A stretch of 12,766 nt of DNA from Clostridia bacterium. GTDB taxonomy: Bacteria > Bacillota > Clostridia > Oscillospirales > CAG-382. This document shows positions 5,417-12,110 of this stretch, one piece after another. The notes below the pieces were generated by a model that searched no databases, had not been told where the DNA came from, and was given only the letters and a program-made list of their open reading frames with translations. The position numbers and the translations under genes were made by a program. The first letter of the stretch is position 1. Every line of letters starts with the position of its first letter. The stretch spans positions 1 to 12,766 of the forward strand of contig CAAEPN010000194.1 in assembly GCA_900757905.1 (NCBI GenBank). The letters are read 5' to 3'.

Positions 5417-6355
5417 TTAGGCTTCGCCTAATCCCTCGGCAACACCGAGAATAATAATACCGGCAAAAACGACGGCAATCGACGCATAATGCTTCCACGA
5501 AAGTTTTTCCTTTAGGAAAATGCGGCTCCATAAAACCGACGCTGCACAATATGCCGAAATAACCGGCGCCGCACCGACGGGATTTGCCGCAATCGCATAA
5601 ATATATGCAAACTGACCGGCTGTCTCGCAAAGCGCGCCAAGTCCCTTGTAGCCCTCGGTCTTGACCGTTAACTTCTGCTTGCGGATAAGCACTACATAGA
5701 TAAACGCCACGACTGCCATAAATAGGAAGGTCAACTCATAGGCCACATTCGCCGTGTCCTCCGGCAGATGGTGGAATACATTCGGCATAAACGTGCTTTC
5801 TTCGTCTAAAATAATGCTGTCAAAGAATGTGCCGAGCGCGTCAATGATGCAGTATAAGATTGGCAGTAAAAGCGCAAGCATGCTCTTAGAGTATTTGACA
5901 TTGGCCTTGCTTTGTCTTGCAGCTCTTGCTTCTTCGTTTTCGGTATATTCCGAAATGCCGAGTAATAACACGCCCACGCAGACAAAGACAACGCCGACCG
6001 TTGAAAGTCCGTCAATGGTCTGTCCGAGTACAAGGAAGCATAAAATAGCAGCAAGTGCGCCGGAAGAGTTGCAGATCGGCGAAGAGACCGAAAGCTCGAT
6101 ATAACGCAGCGTCACATAGCCGAAAATCATGGATAGAATGTACATGCTGGACGCCGGCAGATAGTAAAGGATCGCTTCAAAAGAGATCGGCGTGCCGGTG
6201 GCGATCTCGATAAAGGCGTGAATACCCATGACAAGTCCCACTGCCATGACCATTTTCCAATGACTGTATTTATCGTCCGGCTTCGAGCCCATTTTGCTGA
6301 ACAAGTCCGAACCGCTCCAAAAAAGCAGCGCCGTCAGCGCTAAAATTAACCACAT
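5417..6355 (-). CDS. DMT superfamily (EamA-like) permease
   Basis: This 312-residue integral membrane protein has about ten hydrophobic segments arranged as two halves, the EamA layout of the drug/metabolite transporter superfamily. The first half starts WLILALTALLFWSGSDLFSK and includes GYVTLRYIELSVSSPICNSS; the second has GQFAYIYAIAANPVGAAPVI and ends FLKEKLSWKHYASIAVVFAG before a short tail. A polar, charged loop at about residues 139-155 (TENEEARAARQSKANVK) separates the halves. The substrate cannot be told from sequence. AGGAGG lies 11 bases before the ATG, a slightly long spacing, and a good promoter lies upstream. The gene is monocistronic, with a small TTAGGC-TTC-GCCTAA hairpin (5417-5431) covering its stop codon. 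It shares the family but little visible sequence with the permease at 10808. Confidence 0.88.
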   Translation of the reverse strand: MWLILALTALLFWSGSDLFSKMGSKPDDKYSHWKMVMAVGLVMGIHAFIEIATGTPISFEAILYYLPASSMYILSMIFGYVTLRYIELSVSSPICNSSGALAAILCFLVLGQTIDGLSTVGVVFVCVGVLLLGISEYTENEEARAARQSKANVKYSKSMLALLLPILYCIIDALGTFFDSIILDEESTFMPNVFHHLPEDTANVAYELTFLFMAVVAFIYVVLIRKQKLTVKTEGYKGLGALCETAGQFAYIYAIAANPVGAAPVISAYCAASVLWSRIFLKEKLSWKHYASIAVVFAGIIILGVAEGLGEA

Positions 6356-6391
6356 AGGTCTGTTTTCCTCCTGAAATTGAAATACTCAATT

Positions 6392-6420
6392 ATTTTACCA
6401 AATAATTGTAAATAAATCAA
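6392..6420 (-). promoter_or_regulatory. Promoter of the EamA permease at 5417
   Basis: On the minus strand TTGATT (6420-6415) and TAAAAT (6397-6392) are separated by 17 bases, with TGG before the -10 giving an extended -10. The start codon is about 37 bases downstream. The -35 lies in a 14-bp box also present upstream of the DUF4279 gene. Confidence 0.75.
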
Positions 6421-6428
6421 GCATTTTG
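6415..6428 (-). promoter_or_regulatory. Shared 14-bp box, copy 1
   Basis: On the minus strand this reads CAAAATGCTTGATT, with TTGATT serving as the -35 of the permease promoter. An identical 14-mer lies at 6954-6967. It could be a regulator site overlapping the -35 or simply a shared promoter upstream region. Confidence 0.5.
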
Positions 6429-6455
6429 CGGAATTCGGATGAGTTTTGGAAAAAG

Positions 6456-6851
6456 TTACGACAGTATGTCAAAAGCAAATGGACAATGGAGTTTTCCGAA
6501 AAAAGACATTTGTTCTCCTGTAATTAACATAAGCGGTCTTTCGTCATTATATATATCAATCAAAATATTCATACCGATCTTTATATCGGCATCCTGTAAA
6601 ATCTCCAAAAGAATATCGGCTTTATCGATAAAAACTTCTATCAACCGTTGAATCGGCTCACTGATATCGTCGCATGGCTCCATGGGGATGTTGTAACTCC
6701 AATAATCTTCAGCAAGTTCGGAAATCTTAATTTCAGATTTATGCGTTACCTCTGTTGGCAGAACGGCCAATTTCTTGGTAATTGCATTGAAATCCAATGT
6801 ATTCGCATGCAGAAAAAACTGGCATCCAACCATAGTCTGTTTATTATCCAT
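6456..6851 (-). CDS. DUF4279 domain protein
   Basis: This 131-residue soluble protein fits the DUF4279 family: an N-terminal beta strand (CQFFLHANTLDFNAITKKL), the LAVLPTEVTHKSE segment typical of the LxPTxxxxKG motif, a WSYNIP strand, an amphipathic helix (ISEPIQRLIEVFIDKADILL) and a C-terminal IGMNILIDIYNDERPLMLIT stretch. Proteins of this family are often immunity-like or scattered single genes; no activity is known to me. The ribosome binding site is weak (AGAGAAG about 9 bases before the ATG), in contrast to its neighbours. The coding sequence is visibly more AT-rich than spoIVA and the HAD gene. Its own promoter lies about 80 bases upstream. Confidence 0.75.
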   Translation of the reverse strand: MDNKQTMVGCQFFLHANTLDFNAITKKLAVLPTEVTHKSEIKISELAEDYWSYNIPMEPCDDISEPIQRLIEVFIDKADILLEILQDADIKIGMNILIDIYNDERPLMLITGEQMSFFGKLHCPFAFDILS

Positions 6852-6931
6852 TTTGTCTTGCTTCTCTGCTGTTCATTATTAAGAAAAGTATAACAAGTTT
6901 TTTTGAAAAAGCAACCGGAAAAGTTCAGTGT

Positions 6932-6959
6932 ATTCTATTTTCCAATCATAATTAATCAA
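6932..6959 (-). promoter_or_regulatory. Promoter candidate of the DUF4279 gene
   Basis: On the minus strand TTGATT (6959-6954) and TAGAAT (6937-6932) are separated by 16 bases. The leader to the start codon is about 80 bases. The -35 is embedded in the same 14-bp box as that of the downstream permease. Confidence 0.55.
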
Positions 6960-6967
6960 GCATTTTG
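6954..6967 (-). promoter_or_regulatory. Shared 14-bp box, copy 2
   Basis: This is identical to 6415-6428 (CAAAATGCTTGATT on the minus strand), 539 bp away. The two copies flank the DUF4279 gene and coincide with -35 boxes on the same strand in both cases. Confidence 0.5.
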
Positions 6968-6996
6968 ATGGCGGATCGACTGAGAAAGTGACTTTC

Positions 6997-8229
6997 TTAA
7001 CATCCGGAATCGTAGTCGGTGTACACCTTGGCAGTAGACAGAGAACCGTTATGGTCGGCAATGCATACACGTTCCCATTCGTCGGCTGTGCCGGTATAGT
7101 AGATTTCTTCTATGCTGTTACAGCCATTAAACGCATATTGAGAAATAAGTTTTACATCCTTTGGAATCACAACACTTTTGATTCCGGAAGTGTTGACAAA
7201 AGTATTGGAGGATATTGTGGAAATTCCGCTTGGCAGAATCAGCTGTTCAATGAGGATGCCATTCAGATAAAGGGAATGATCTCTAAAAGGGATTGATTCA
7301 AAGCTTATCCTGCACCAATCCGAAAGATCGTAGATGTAAACAGAAGATACACTATTAAAAGCTTTTCCGCCAATACTCGTAACACTGCGCGGTATAGTAA
7401 TGCTTTTAAGGCCGGTACACCCGTAAAAAGCACACTCGTCAATGCTTGTCACGCCATTACCTATGGTAACGCCCGCAAGGTTGGTGCAATTGTAAAAAGC
7501 CATCAAGCCAATGCTTGTCACGCTGTCCGGGATGGTGATGTTCATAAGACCGGTGCAGCCGGAAAAAGTAAAATCACCAAGGTTCTTCACGCCATTACCT
7601 ATGGTAACGCTCGTAAGGCTAGTGCATTCCTCAAAGGCGCACTGACCAATACTTGTCACGCTGTCCGGTATAGTGATGCTTTTCAGGCTTTTCAAGTTGT
7701 AAAACGTATAATCTTTAATAGCGGTTATTCCGTCAGGAAAAACGACCTCCGTCGGTTTCTCTCCGTTTACATACAATTCAGCTCCATAGTAAAGCGGGAC
7801 ATCATAGGAGCCAAAAAAATCAATTTTACACCATGCGTCAAGGTTTGAAACGTTGACAGAAGAAAGATTTATGCAATCTTTAAAAGCAGACATACCAATT
7901 CTTGTCACGCTATCCGGTAAGGTTATGCTTGTAAGGCCGGTACAACCGGAAAAAGCAGAACTTCCAATGCTTGTTACACCGTCCGGAATGGTAATACTCG
8001 TAAGACCGGTGCAGCCGGAAAAGGCCTTCTCGCCAATGCTTGTCACCGGATAACCGTCAATTGTTTCCGGAATCGTGACAGATGTTGCGGAAGTATCACA
8101 ATCGGTTATCGTAACTTCATCGCCGGATATGCTGTATGTAAGTTTTTCATAGGGGTTCGCTCTCTCGCAGGAGGTAAAAAGCACTACCAAAAGAAATGCG
8201 GCCAAAACAGAAATCCAGAGTTTCTTCAT
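6997..8229 (-). CDS. BspA-type leucine-rich-repeat lipoprotein
   Basis: This 410-residue secreted protein has a signal peptide ending in a lipobox-like VLFTSC with the lipidated Cys at residue 21 (the -3 Phe is slightly unusual). It is followed by about nine LRR_5 repeats of roughly 23 residues, consensus LTSITIPDSVTSIGxxAFxG. Two irregular islands (about residues 118-165 and 300-345, each with a DAWC/SDWC plus LYLNG-like strand) interrupt the repeats, as is common in this family. The C-terminus ends with the typical YYTGTADEWERV cap and no membrane or wall anchor. Such proteins act at the cell surface in adhesion or host interaction in gut bacteria; the partner here is unknown. AAGGAGG sits 8-9 bases before the ATG, with an extended -10 promoter upstream. 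It is transcribed divergently from spoIVA. Confidence 0.88.
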   Translation of the reverse strand: MKKLWISVLAAFLLVVLFTSCERANPYEKLTYSISGDEVTITDCDTSATSVTIPETIDGYPVTSIGEKAFSGCTGLTSITIPDGVTSIGSSAFSGCTGLTSITLPDSVTRIGMSAFKDCINLSSVNVSNLDAWCKIDFFGSYDVPLYYGAELYVNGEKPTEVVFPDGITAIKDYTFYNLKSLKSITIPDSVTSIGQCAFEECTSLTSVTIGNGVKNLGDFTFSGCTGLMNITIPDSVTSIGLMAFYNCTNLAGVTIGNGVTSIDECAFYGCTGLKSITIPRSVTSIGGKAFNSVSSVYIYDLSDWCRISFESIPFRDHSLYLNGILIEQLILPSGISTISSNTFVNTSGIKSVVIPKDVKLISQYAFNGCNSIEEIYYTGTADEWERVCIADHNGSLSTAKVYTDYDSGC

Positions 8230-8280
8230 AGGTTAATCCTCCTTGATGATAAAACACTTTTTCTTTTTATTGTATTTATA

Positions 8281-8309
8281 ATTATAACATTTTTCATCTA
8301 AAAGCACAA
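8281..8309 (-). promoter_or_regulatory. Promoter of the LRR lipoprotein gene
   Basis: On the minus strand TATAAT (8286-8281) is preceded by TGT, an extended -10, and lies 17 bases from a weak -35 TTGTGC (8309-8304). The leader is about 50 bases. It lies back to back with the spoIVA promoter. Confidence 0.7.
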
Positions 8310-8345
8310 GTATTTCCAGCAAAAATATCACATTTTTCCTCTCCC

Positions 8346-8375
8346 GTCATAATCCCCTCATCCCTCACATACACT
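8346..8375 (+). promoter_or_regulatory. Sigma-E sporulation promoter of spoIVA
   Basis: GTCATAAT (8346-8353) and CATACACT (8368-8375) are separated by 14 bases. The known sigma-E consensus in Bacillus has an ATA-containing -35 and a CATACA-T -10 with this spacing. The start codon is about 28 bases beyond the -10. Expression would thus be in the mother cell after asymmetric division, as expected for spoIVA. Confidence 0.85.
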
Positions 8376-8403
8376 GGTACAAAGACCACAAGGAGGACGC
8401 ATT

Positions 8404-9879
8404 ATGACGCAGACAATTTACAACGATATTGCCGAACGCACGCACGGCGACATTTACATCGGCGTGGTAGGGCCGGTGCGCACCGGCAAATCCACCTTTA
8501 TCAAACGCTTTATGGACACTCTTGTACTTCCCAATATGGACGATACTTACAGCCGTGACCGTGCGCGCGACGAGCTTCCGCAGAGTGCCGCCGGAAAGAC
8601 GGTCATGACCACCGAGCCGAAATTCATTCCCAATGAGGCCGTTACGCTTCATCTTGGCGACAATGCCGCCTTTCGCGTCAAAATGATCGACTGCGTCGGT
8701 TACATTGTTCCGGGTGCCATGGGACTTACCGAAGAGGGCAAGCCGCGCATGGTCATGACGCCTTGGTCGGCTGAGCCTATGCCGTTTGAAGAAGCCGCCG
8801 AGATTGGCACGAAAAAGGTCATCAACGAGCATTCCACCATCGGCATTTTGGTTACCACCGACGGAAGCATCGGCGAACTGCCGCGCGAAAATTATATTGA
8901 CGCCGAAACGCGCGTCATTGAAGAACTAAAGGCGCAGAACAAGCCGTTTGTTATTGTTCTCAACTCCGCAACACCGTCGGCCGAAAGCTCGGTCGAACTT
9001 GCGGTGGAGTTAGAGGACAAATACCATGTGCCGGTGGCTCTTGTGAGTTGCCTTGATTTAGACGAAGAGGACATCCGCAAAATTTTGGAGCTTGTGCTGT
9101 TGGAATTCCCGATAAAAGAGCTGCGCTTTGAGCTGCCGCGCTTTATGACGTGTTTGGAGGAGGATCATCCGTTAAAGAAGAATCTGATCGATGAGATCGC
9201 ACGGCGTGCCGAGACGGTGGAAAAGGTAGGCGAGGTCAAGAGCACCTTTGACGACCTGACCGAGGACGAATATGGCGCGACAGTGGAGCTTGTTCAGATC
9301 GACCTTGCCACCGGTGCGGCGTTGCTTGCCGTCAATGTGCCGGAGGAGGCGTTTTACCGCATTTTGGGCGACAAGACCGGCTTTGATATCGACGGCGAGG
9401 AATCGCTGCTTTCGACGCTTACGGAGCTTTCGGAAATGAAGAAGAAGTACGAGAAATTCGAATCGGCTATCCGGCAGGTGAGCGACACCGGCTATGGCAT
9501 TGTCACGCCGAGTGTGGAGGATCTGACGCTCGAAGAGCCGGAAATCGTCAAACAGCCGGGCGGCTATGGCGTGAAGCTTCGCGCGTCCGCACCGTCGATT
9601 CATATGATAAAAGCCAATATTCAGACGGAGGTCAGTCCGATTGTCGGCAGTGAAAAGCAATCGGAGGACATGGTGAAATTCTTGCTCAAGGGATTTGAAG
9701 AGAACCCGGCCAGCATTTGGGAGTCCAACATGTTCGGCAAATCCCTGCACGAGCTGGTAAGCGAAGGTCTGAACGCCAAGCTTGCGCATATGCCGCTTGA
9801 CGCGCGTATGAAATTGACTGACACCTTGCAGAAGATCATCAACGACGGTGCAGGCGGCCTTATCTGTATCTTGCTTTAA
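8404..9879 (+). CDS. spoIVA: Stage IV sporulation protein A, spore coat basement-layer ATPase
   Basis: SpoIVA is made in the mother cell, binds the forespore membrane through SpoVM, and polymerizes irreversibly by ATP hydrolysis to form the platform for coat assembly; cortex formation also depends on it. The 491 residues match the family's usual length of about 492. A Walker A motif is at 23-30 (GPVRTGKS), two threonines (MTTEPKF) follow near residue 70 where the sensor threonines of the Bacillus protein lie, and a MIDCVGY strand corresponds to Walker B. The long C-terminal part ends in GGLICILL, the conserved tail needed for forespore localization. The start is set by AAGGAGG 7 bases upstream. 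The gene stands alone between a sigma-E promoter and a strong terminator. It shows that the host is an endospore former, or descends from one. Confidence 0.98.
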   Translation: MTQTIYNDIAERTHGDIYIGVVGPVRTGKSTFIKRFMDTLVLPNMDDTYSRDRARDELPQSAAGKTVMTTEPKFIPNEAVTLHLGDNAAFRVKMIDCVGYIVPGAMGLTEEGKPRMVMTPWSAEPMPFEEAAEIGTKKVINEHSTIGILVTTDGSIGELPRENYIDAETRVIEELKAQNKPFVIVLNSATPSAESSVELAVELEDKYHVPVALVSCLDLDEEDIRKILELVLLEFPIKELRFELPRFMTCLEEDHPLKKNLIDEIARRAETVEKVGEVKSTFDDLTEDEYGATVELVQIDLATGAALLAVNVPEEAFYRILGDKTGFDIDGEESLLSTLTELSEMKKKYEKFESAIRQVSDTGYGIVTPSVEDLTLEEPEIVKQPGGYGVKLRASAPSIHMIKANIQTEVSPIVGSEKQSEDMVKFLLKGFEENPASIWESNMFGKSLHELVSEGLNAKLAHMPLDARMKLTDTLQKIINDGAGGLICILL

Positions 9880-9910
9880 GCGCGCCTTCCTCCGGTATAG
9901 GGCGGTTTTA

Positions 9911-9940
9911 CGGCACGAATTAAAATTCGTGCCGTTTTTT
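9911..9940 (+). terminator. spoIVA rho-independent terminator
   Basis: CGGCACGAAT (9911-9920) pairs perfectly with ATTCGTGCCG (9925-9934) around TAAA and is followed by six T residues. It lies 32 bases after the spoIVA stop. Confidence 0.92.
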
Positions 9941-9955
9941 CATCTTCAGACCGGA

Positions 9956-9981
9956 ACAACCGACAGCCGGCTGTCGGTTGT
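9956..9981. repeat. 26-bp perfect palindrome
   Basis: ACAACCGACAGCC (9956-9968) is followed directly by its exact reverse complement (9969-9981) with no loop. No T run follows on either strand, so it is not an intrinsic terminator. It lies 45 bases before the -35 of the HAD gene, a place where an operator or a processing hairpin could sit. Confidence 0.7.
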
Positions 9982-10025
9982 AAAACGGAGGCCGTGAAAG
10001 AAAACAGGATATTTGCGCAAACGTA

Positions 10026-10054
10026 TTGCAAAATGCCGAAGAAACGTGTATAAT
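10026..10054 (+). promoter_or_regulatory. Promoter of the HAD-permease operon
   Basis: TTGCAA (10026-10031) and TATAAT (10049-10054) are separated by 17 bases, with TG upstream of the -10. The start codon is 28 bases beyond the -10. A small GCAA-N5-TTGC inverted repeat (10017-10029) overlaps the -35. Confidence 0.82.
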
Positions 10055-10082
10055 GCCCATATAGAATCTGGAGAGTGAAAAA

Positions 10083-10805
10083 ATGGACGTACAGGCGATA
10101 ATTTTTGATAAAGACGGAACACTTATGAAATTCGACCGCTTTTGGGTCGAGGTTTCCCGCCATGCCATAAACGATATTCTGCGGCAGCTTGGCAGAGAAG
10201 ATATCCCGATGCCAAAGCTGCTTGGAGCTTTGGGTGTTGATGGAGAAATCTCGGATATTGACGGCCTTTTATGCAAGGGTACATACGAGCAGATCGGCTT
10301 AGCGATTGGCGGCGTTTTACGGGAATACGGCACAGACATTCCGGAGACCGATATTGTAAAAATGACGCTTTTGGCGTATGATAAAAATGCGGACGCCGGA
10401 AAGGTTGAACCGGTCTGCGATAACATACGGGCGGTTCTTGAAAAATTAAAAAACGACGGCAGAAAACTAGCCGTTGTGACAACTGACAATGCGTTAATTA
10501 CCTCCAAGTGCCTTGAAAAGCTTGGAATCGCGGACATATTTGAAAACGTCTACACCGATAACGGCCAAAACCCGGTCAAACCGGATCCGTGGTGTGCGAA
10601 TGATTTTTTGAGCCGATACCGTATCGCACAGCAAAACGCCGTCATGGTGGGAGATACCATGACCGATGTGCGTTTTGCGCGCAATGCCGGAATTTCCGTC
10701 ATCGGCGTTGGAGAAAAAGCGGACAGCAGAGAACGGCTTGTGCCGTATGCGGACGCGGTCATTCCGGATATTTCGCACCTTGCGGATATCCTTGCGGAGG
10801 AATAA
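10083..10805 (+). CDS. HAD superfamily phosphatase
   Basis: This 240-residue cytosolic hydrolase of the phosphoglycolate phosphatase-like HAD branch has all four catalytic motifs: D9-K-D11-G-T13 (nucleophile and acid/base), T133-T134 in AVVTTDN, K166 in NPVKPDPW, and G190-D191...D195 in MVGDTMTDVRFA. Residues about 16-100 form a helical C1 cap, which determines the substrate. The lysine between the two motif I aspartates is common in HAD enzymes of this kind. The substrate cannot be read from sequence; a small phosphorylated metabolite is expected. GGAGAG lies 8 bases before the ATG. It overlaps the ribosome binding site of the permease that follows 2 bases after its stop, so the two are translationally coupled. 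Confidence 0.92.
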   Translation: MDVQAIIFDKDGTLMKFDRFWVEVSRHAINDILRQLGREDIPMPKLLGALGVDGEISDIDGLLCKGTYEQIGLAIGGVLREYGTDIPETDIVKMTLLAYDKNADAGKVEPVCDNIRAVLEKLKNDGRKLAVVTTDNALITSKCLEKLGIADIFENVYTDNGQNPVKPDPWCANDFLSRYRIAQQNAVMVGDTMTDVRFARNAGISVIGVGEKADSRERLVPYADAVIPDISHLADILAEE

Positions 10806-10807
10806 GA

Positions 10808-11755
10808 ATGCTTTGCGGTATTTTTGCCGGAATCACTTGGGCGTTGGAAACGGTGATTCTCGGAATCGCCTTATCTATGTCGCCGTTCGTTTCGAACGCG
10901 CAAGGGATATTTTTAGCGCCGTTTGTCAGCACCTTTCTCCATGACGCAATATCCGCGCTTCTTTTATTGGGTGTGAACGGCTTGAAAGGCAGACTGAAAG
11001 AAATATTCGGGATATGCAAAACCAAAACCTTTCCTTTATTAATACTGTCCTCCGCAATCGGCGGCCCGGTCGGCATGACCGGCTATGTGCTTGCGGTCAA
11101 TTATATGGGCGCTTCGGTGGGCGCGGTGGCAAGTGCGATATATCCCGCGATAGGCGCGGTCTTGGCATTTGTGTTTTTAAAAGAAAAAATCAAGTGGTAT
11201 CAATGGCTTTTCTTACTTTGCACGCTGCTTGGCGTTTGGGGATTGAGCTATACGCCGGAGCTTGCAATAAAAAATTTCGGTATCGGCTTGCTCGGCGTAT
11301 TTATGTGTTCGTTCGGTTGGGGAACGGAGGGCGTGATATTATCCAAATGCATGCGTGAAAAGGGTATCAAAAGCGGCGACGCGTTGCAGCTGCGCCAGCT
11401 TATATCGGCATTGATCTATGGACTTGTTATTCTGCCCTGCTTAAAGGGATGGCGCTTTACCGCAGAATTATTTTCGACGGCCGGTATTCCTGTCCTTGCG
11501 ACGATTGCTGCGGCGGCTTTTTTTGCAACAGTTTCCTATTTATTATATTATCGGGCAATCGCCGCAATCGGCACGGCCAAAGCCATGGGACTTAACATCA
11601 CCTATACCGCGTGGGCGATATTCTTTTCCGTGGTACTGTTAGGCGATCACGGAGTCTTGAATTTCAGAACCATTGCCTGTGCGCTTTTGGTGGTCGTGTG
11701 CGGCGTGTTAGCGGCAGTGGATATAAAGGAGCTGTTAAAAAAAGAACGCGGATAA
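10808..11755 (+). CDS. DMT superfamily (EamA-like) permease, coupled to the HAD gene
   Basis: This 315-residue membrane protein has about ten transmembrane segments in two EamA-type halves. The first half includes the LAVNYMGASVGAVASAIYPA region and ends FLKEKIKWYQW; the second carries YYRAIAAIGTAKAMGLNITY and ends in a short basic tail DIKELLKKERG. The start ATG lies 2 bases after the HAD stop, and its ribosome binding site (GGAGG) is within the last HAD codons, giving a tight two-gene operon. A plausible reading is that the phosphatase releases a product that the permease exports, or that it acts on an imported compound; this is inference from coupling only. A terminator follows at 11842. 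Confidence 0.9.
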   Translation: MLCGIFAGITWALETVILGIALSMSPFVSNAQGIFLAPFVSTFLHDAISALLLLGVNGLKGRLKEIFGICKTKTFPLLILSSAIGGPVGMTGYVLAVNYMGASVGAVASAIYPAIGAVLAFVFLKEKIKWYQWLFLLCTLLGVWGLSYTPELAIKNFGIGLLGVFMCSFGWGTEGVILSKCMREKGIKSGDALQLRQLISALIYGLVILPCLKGWRFTAELFSTAGIPVLATIAAAAFFATVSYLLYYRAIAAIGTAKAMGLNITYTAWAIFFSVVLLGDHGVLNFRTIACALLVVVCGVLAAVDIKELLKKERG

Positions 11756-11841
11756 AAGTTCCGAGCGTCAGATTCGGTGTTTTGTCATTTTTGGGCAAGG
11801 CGAAAAGTTAAAAAATCGCAAAATTTTCAAATACGCAAAAA

Positions 11842-11866
11842 ACTCCGTTGCAAAACGGAGTTTTTT
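11842..11866. terminator. Terminator of the HAD-permease operon
   Basis: ACTCCGTT (about 11842-11849) pairs with AACGGAGT (about 11854-11861), followed by a T run and preceded by an A run, so it works in both directions. It lies about 85 bases after the permease stop. Coordinates may be off by one. Confidence 0.88.
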
Positions 11867-11870
11867 GTCA

Positions 11871-11894
11871 CGATATATCATTTTTGATATATCG
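11871..11894. repeat. AT-rich perfect hairpin after the terminator
   Basis: CGATATATCA and TGATATATCG flank a TTTT loop, a perfect 10-bp stem. Only four bases separate it from the T run of the preceding terminator. There is no U run after it. The half-site CGATATATCA is itself nearly palindromic, which would suit a protein-binding site. Confidence 0.6.
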
Positions 11895-12037
11895 CTATGT
11901 AAAAATCAGGTTAAATTTTTCTTTTTTCACTGCAAAGAACGACAGGAAAGTTTGTTTTTTAGGCAAAAGTGACCATGATTTTACCGCTTTATGCGAAGTT
12001 TTGTCGAACGATGTCAAACACCGGCGAACGAATTTTC

Positions 12038-12067
12038 TTGCAAAAAACACTGTATATGGTATATAAT
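12038..12067 (+). promoter_or_regulatory. Promoter of the MogA-like gene
   Basis: TTGCAA (12038-12043) and TATAAT (12062-12067) are separated by 18 bases. The start codon is 43 bases beyond the -10. The same TTGCAA/TATAAT boxes drive the HAD operon. Confidence 0.72.
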
Positions 12068-12110
12068 AGACGCATGGACACAACATATATGAATGATAGG
12101 GGAACAAAAC

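Larger units (their letters stand above)
11756..12110. other. Intergenic region with terminator, hairpin and promoter
   Basis: Besides the three sites listed separately (terminator, AT-rich hairpin, promoter), I see no gene with a ribosome binding site here. Short reading frames at 11849-12066 on both strands have no family resemblance, and one begins inside the terminator stem. Confidence 0.6.

Noticed and set aside
5242..5454. 70-residue plus-strand reading frame across the junction
   Set aside because: It crosses two terminators and an inverted repeat and runs into the permease antisense; no ribosome binding site was seen.
7330..8060. Regularly spaced near-identical DNA units that could look like a CRISPR-like or satellite array
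   Set aside because: The units are about 69 bases, in frame, and encode the leucine-rich repeats of the lipoprotein; this is protein repeat structure, not an array.
9172..9789. 205-residue minus-strand reading frame inside spoIVA
   Set aside because: It is a long antisense frame caused by the codon bias of spoIVA; composition is His/Arg/Leu-rich and no start signal is present.
10010..10031. Catabolite-type (cre/LacI) operator suggested by GCAAACGTATTGC
   Set aside because: The inverted repeat is only GCAA-N5-TTGC with no central CG symmetry, so it does not fit a cre or LacI-family operator.
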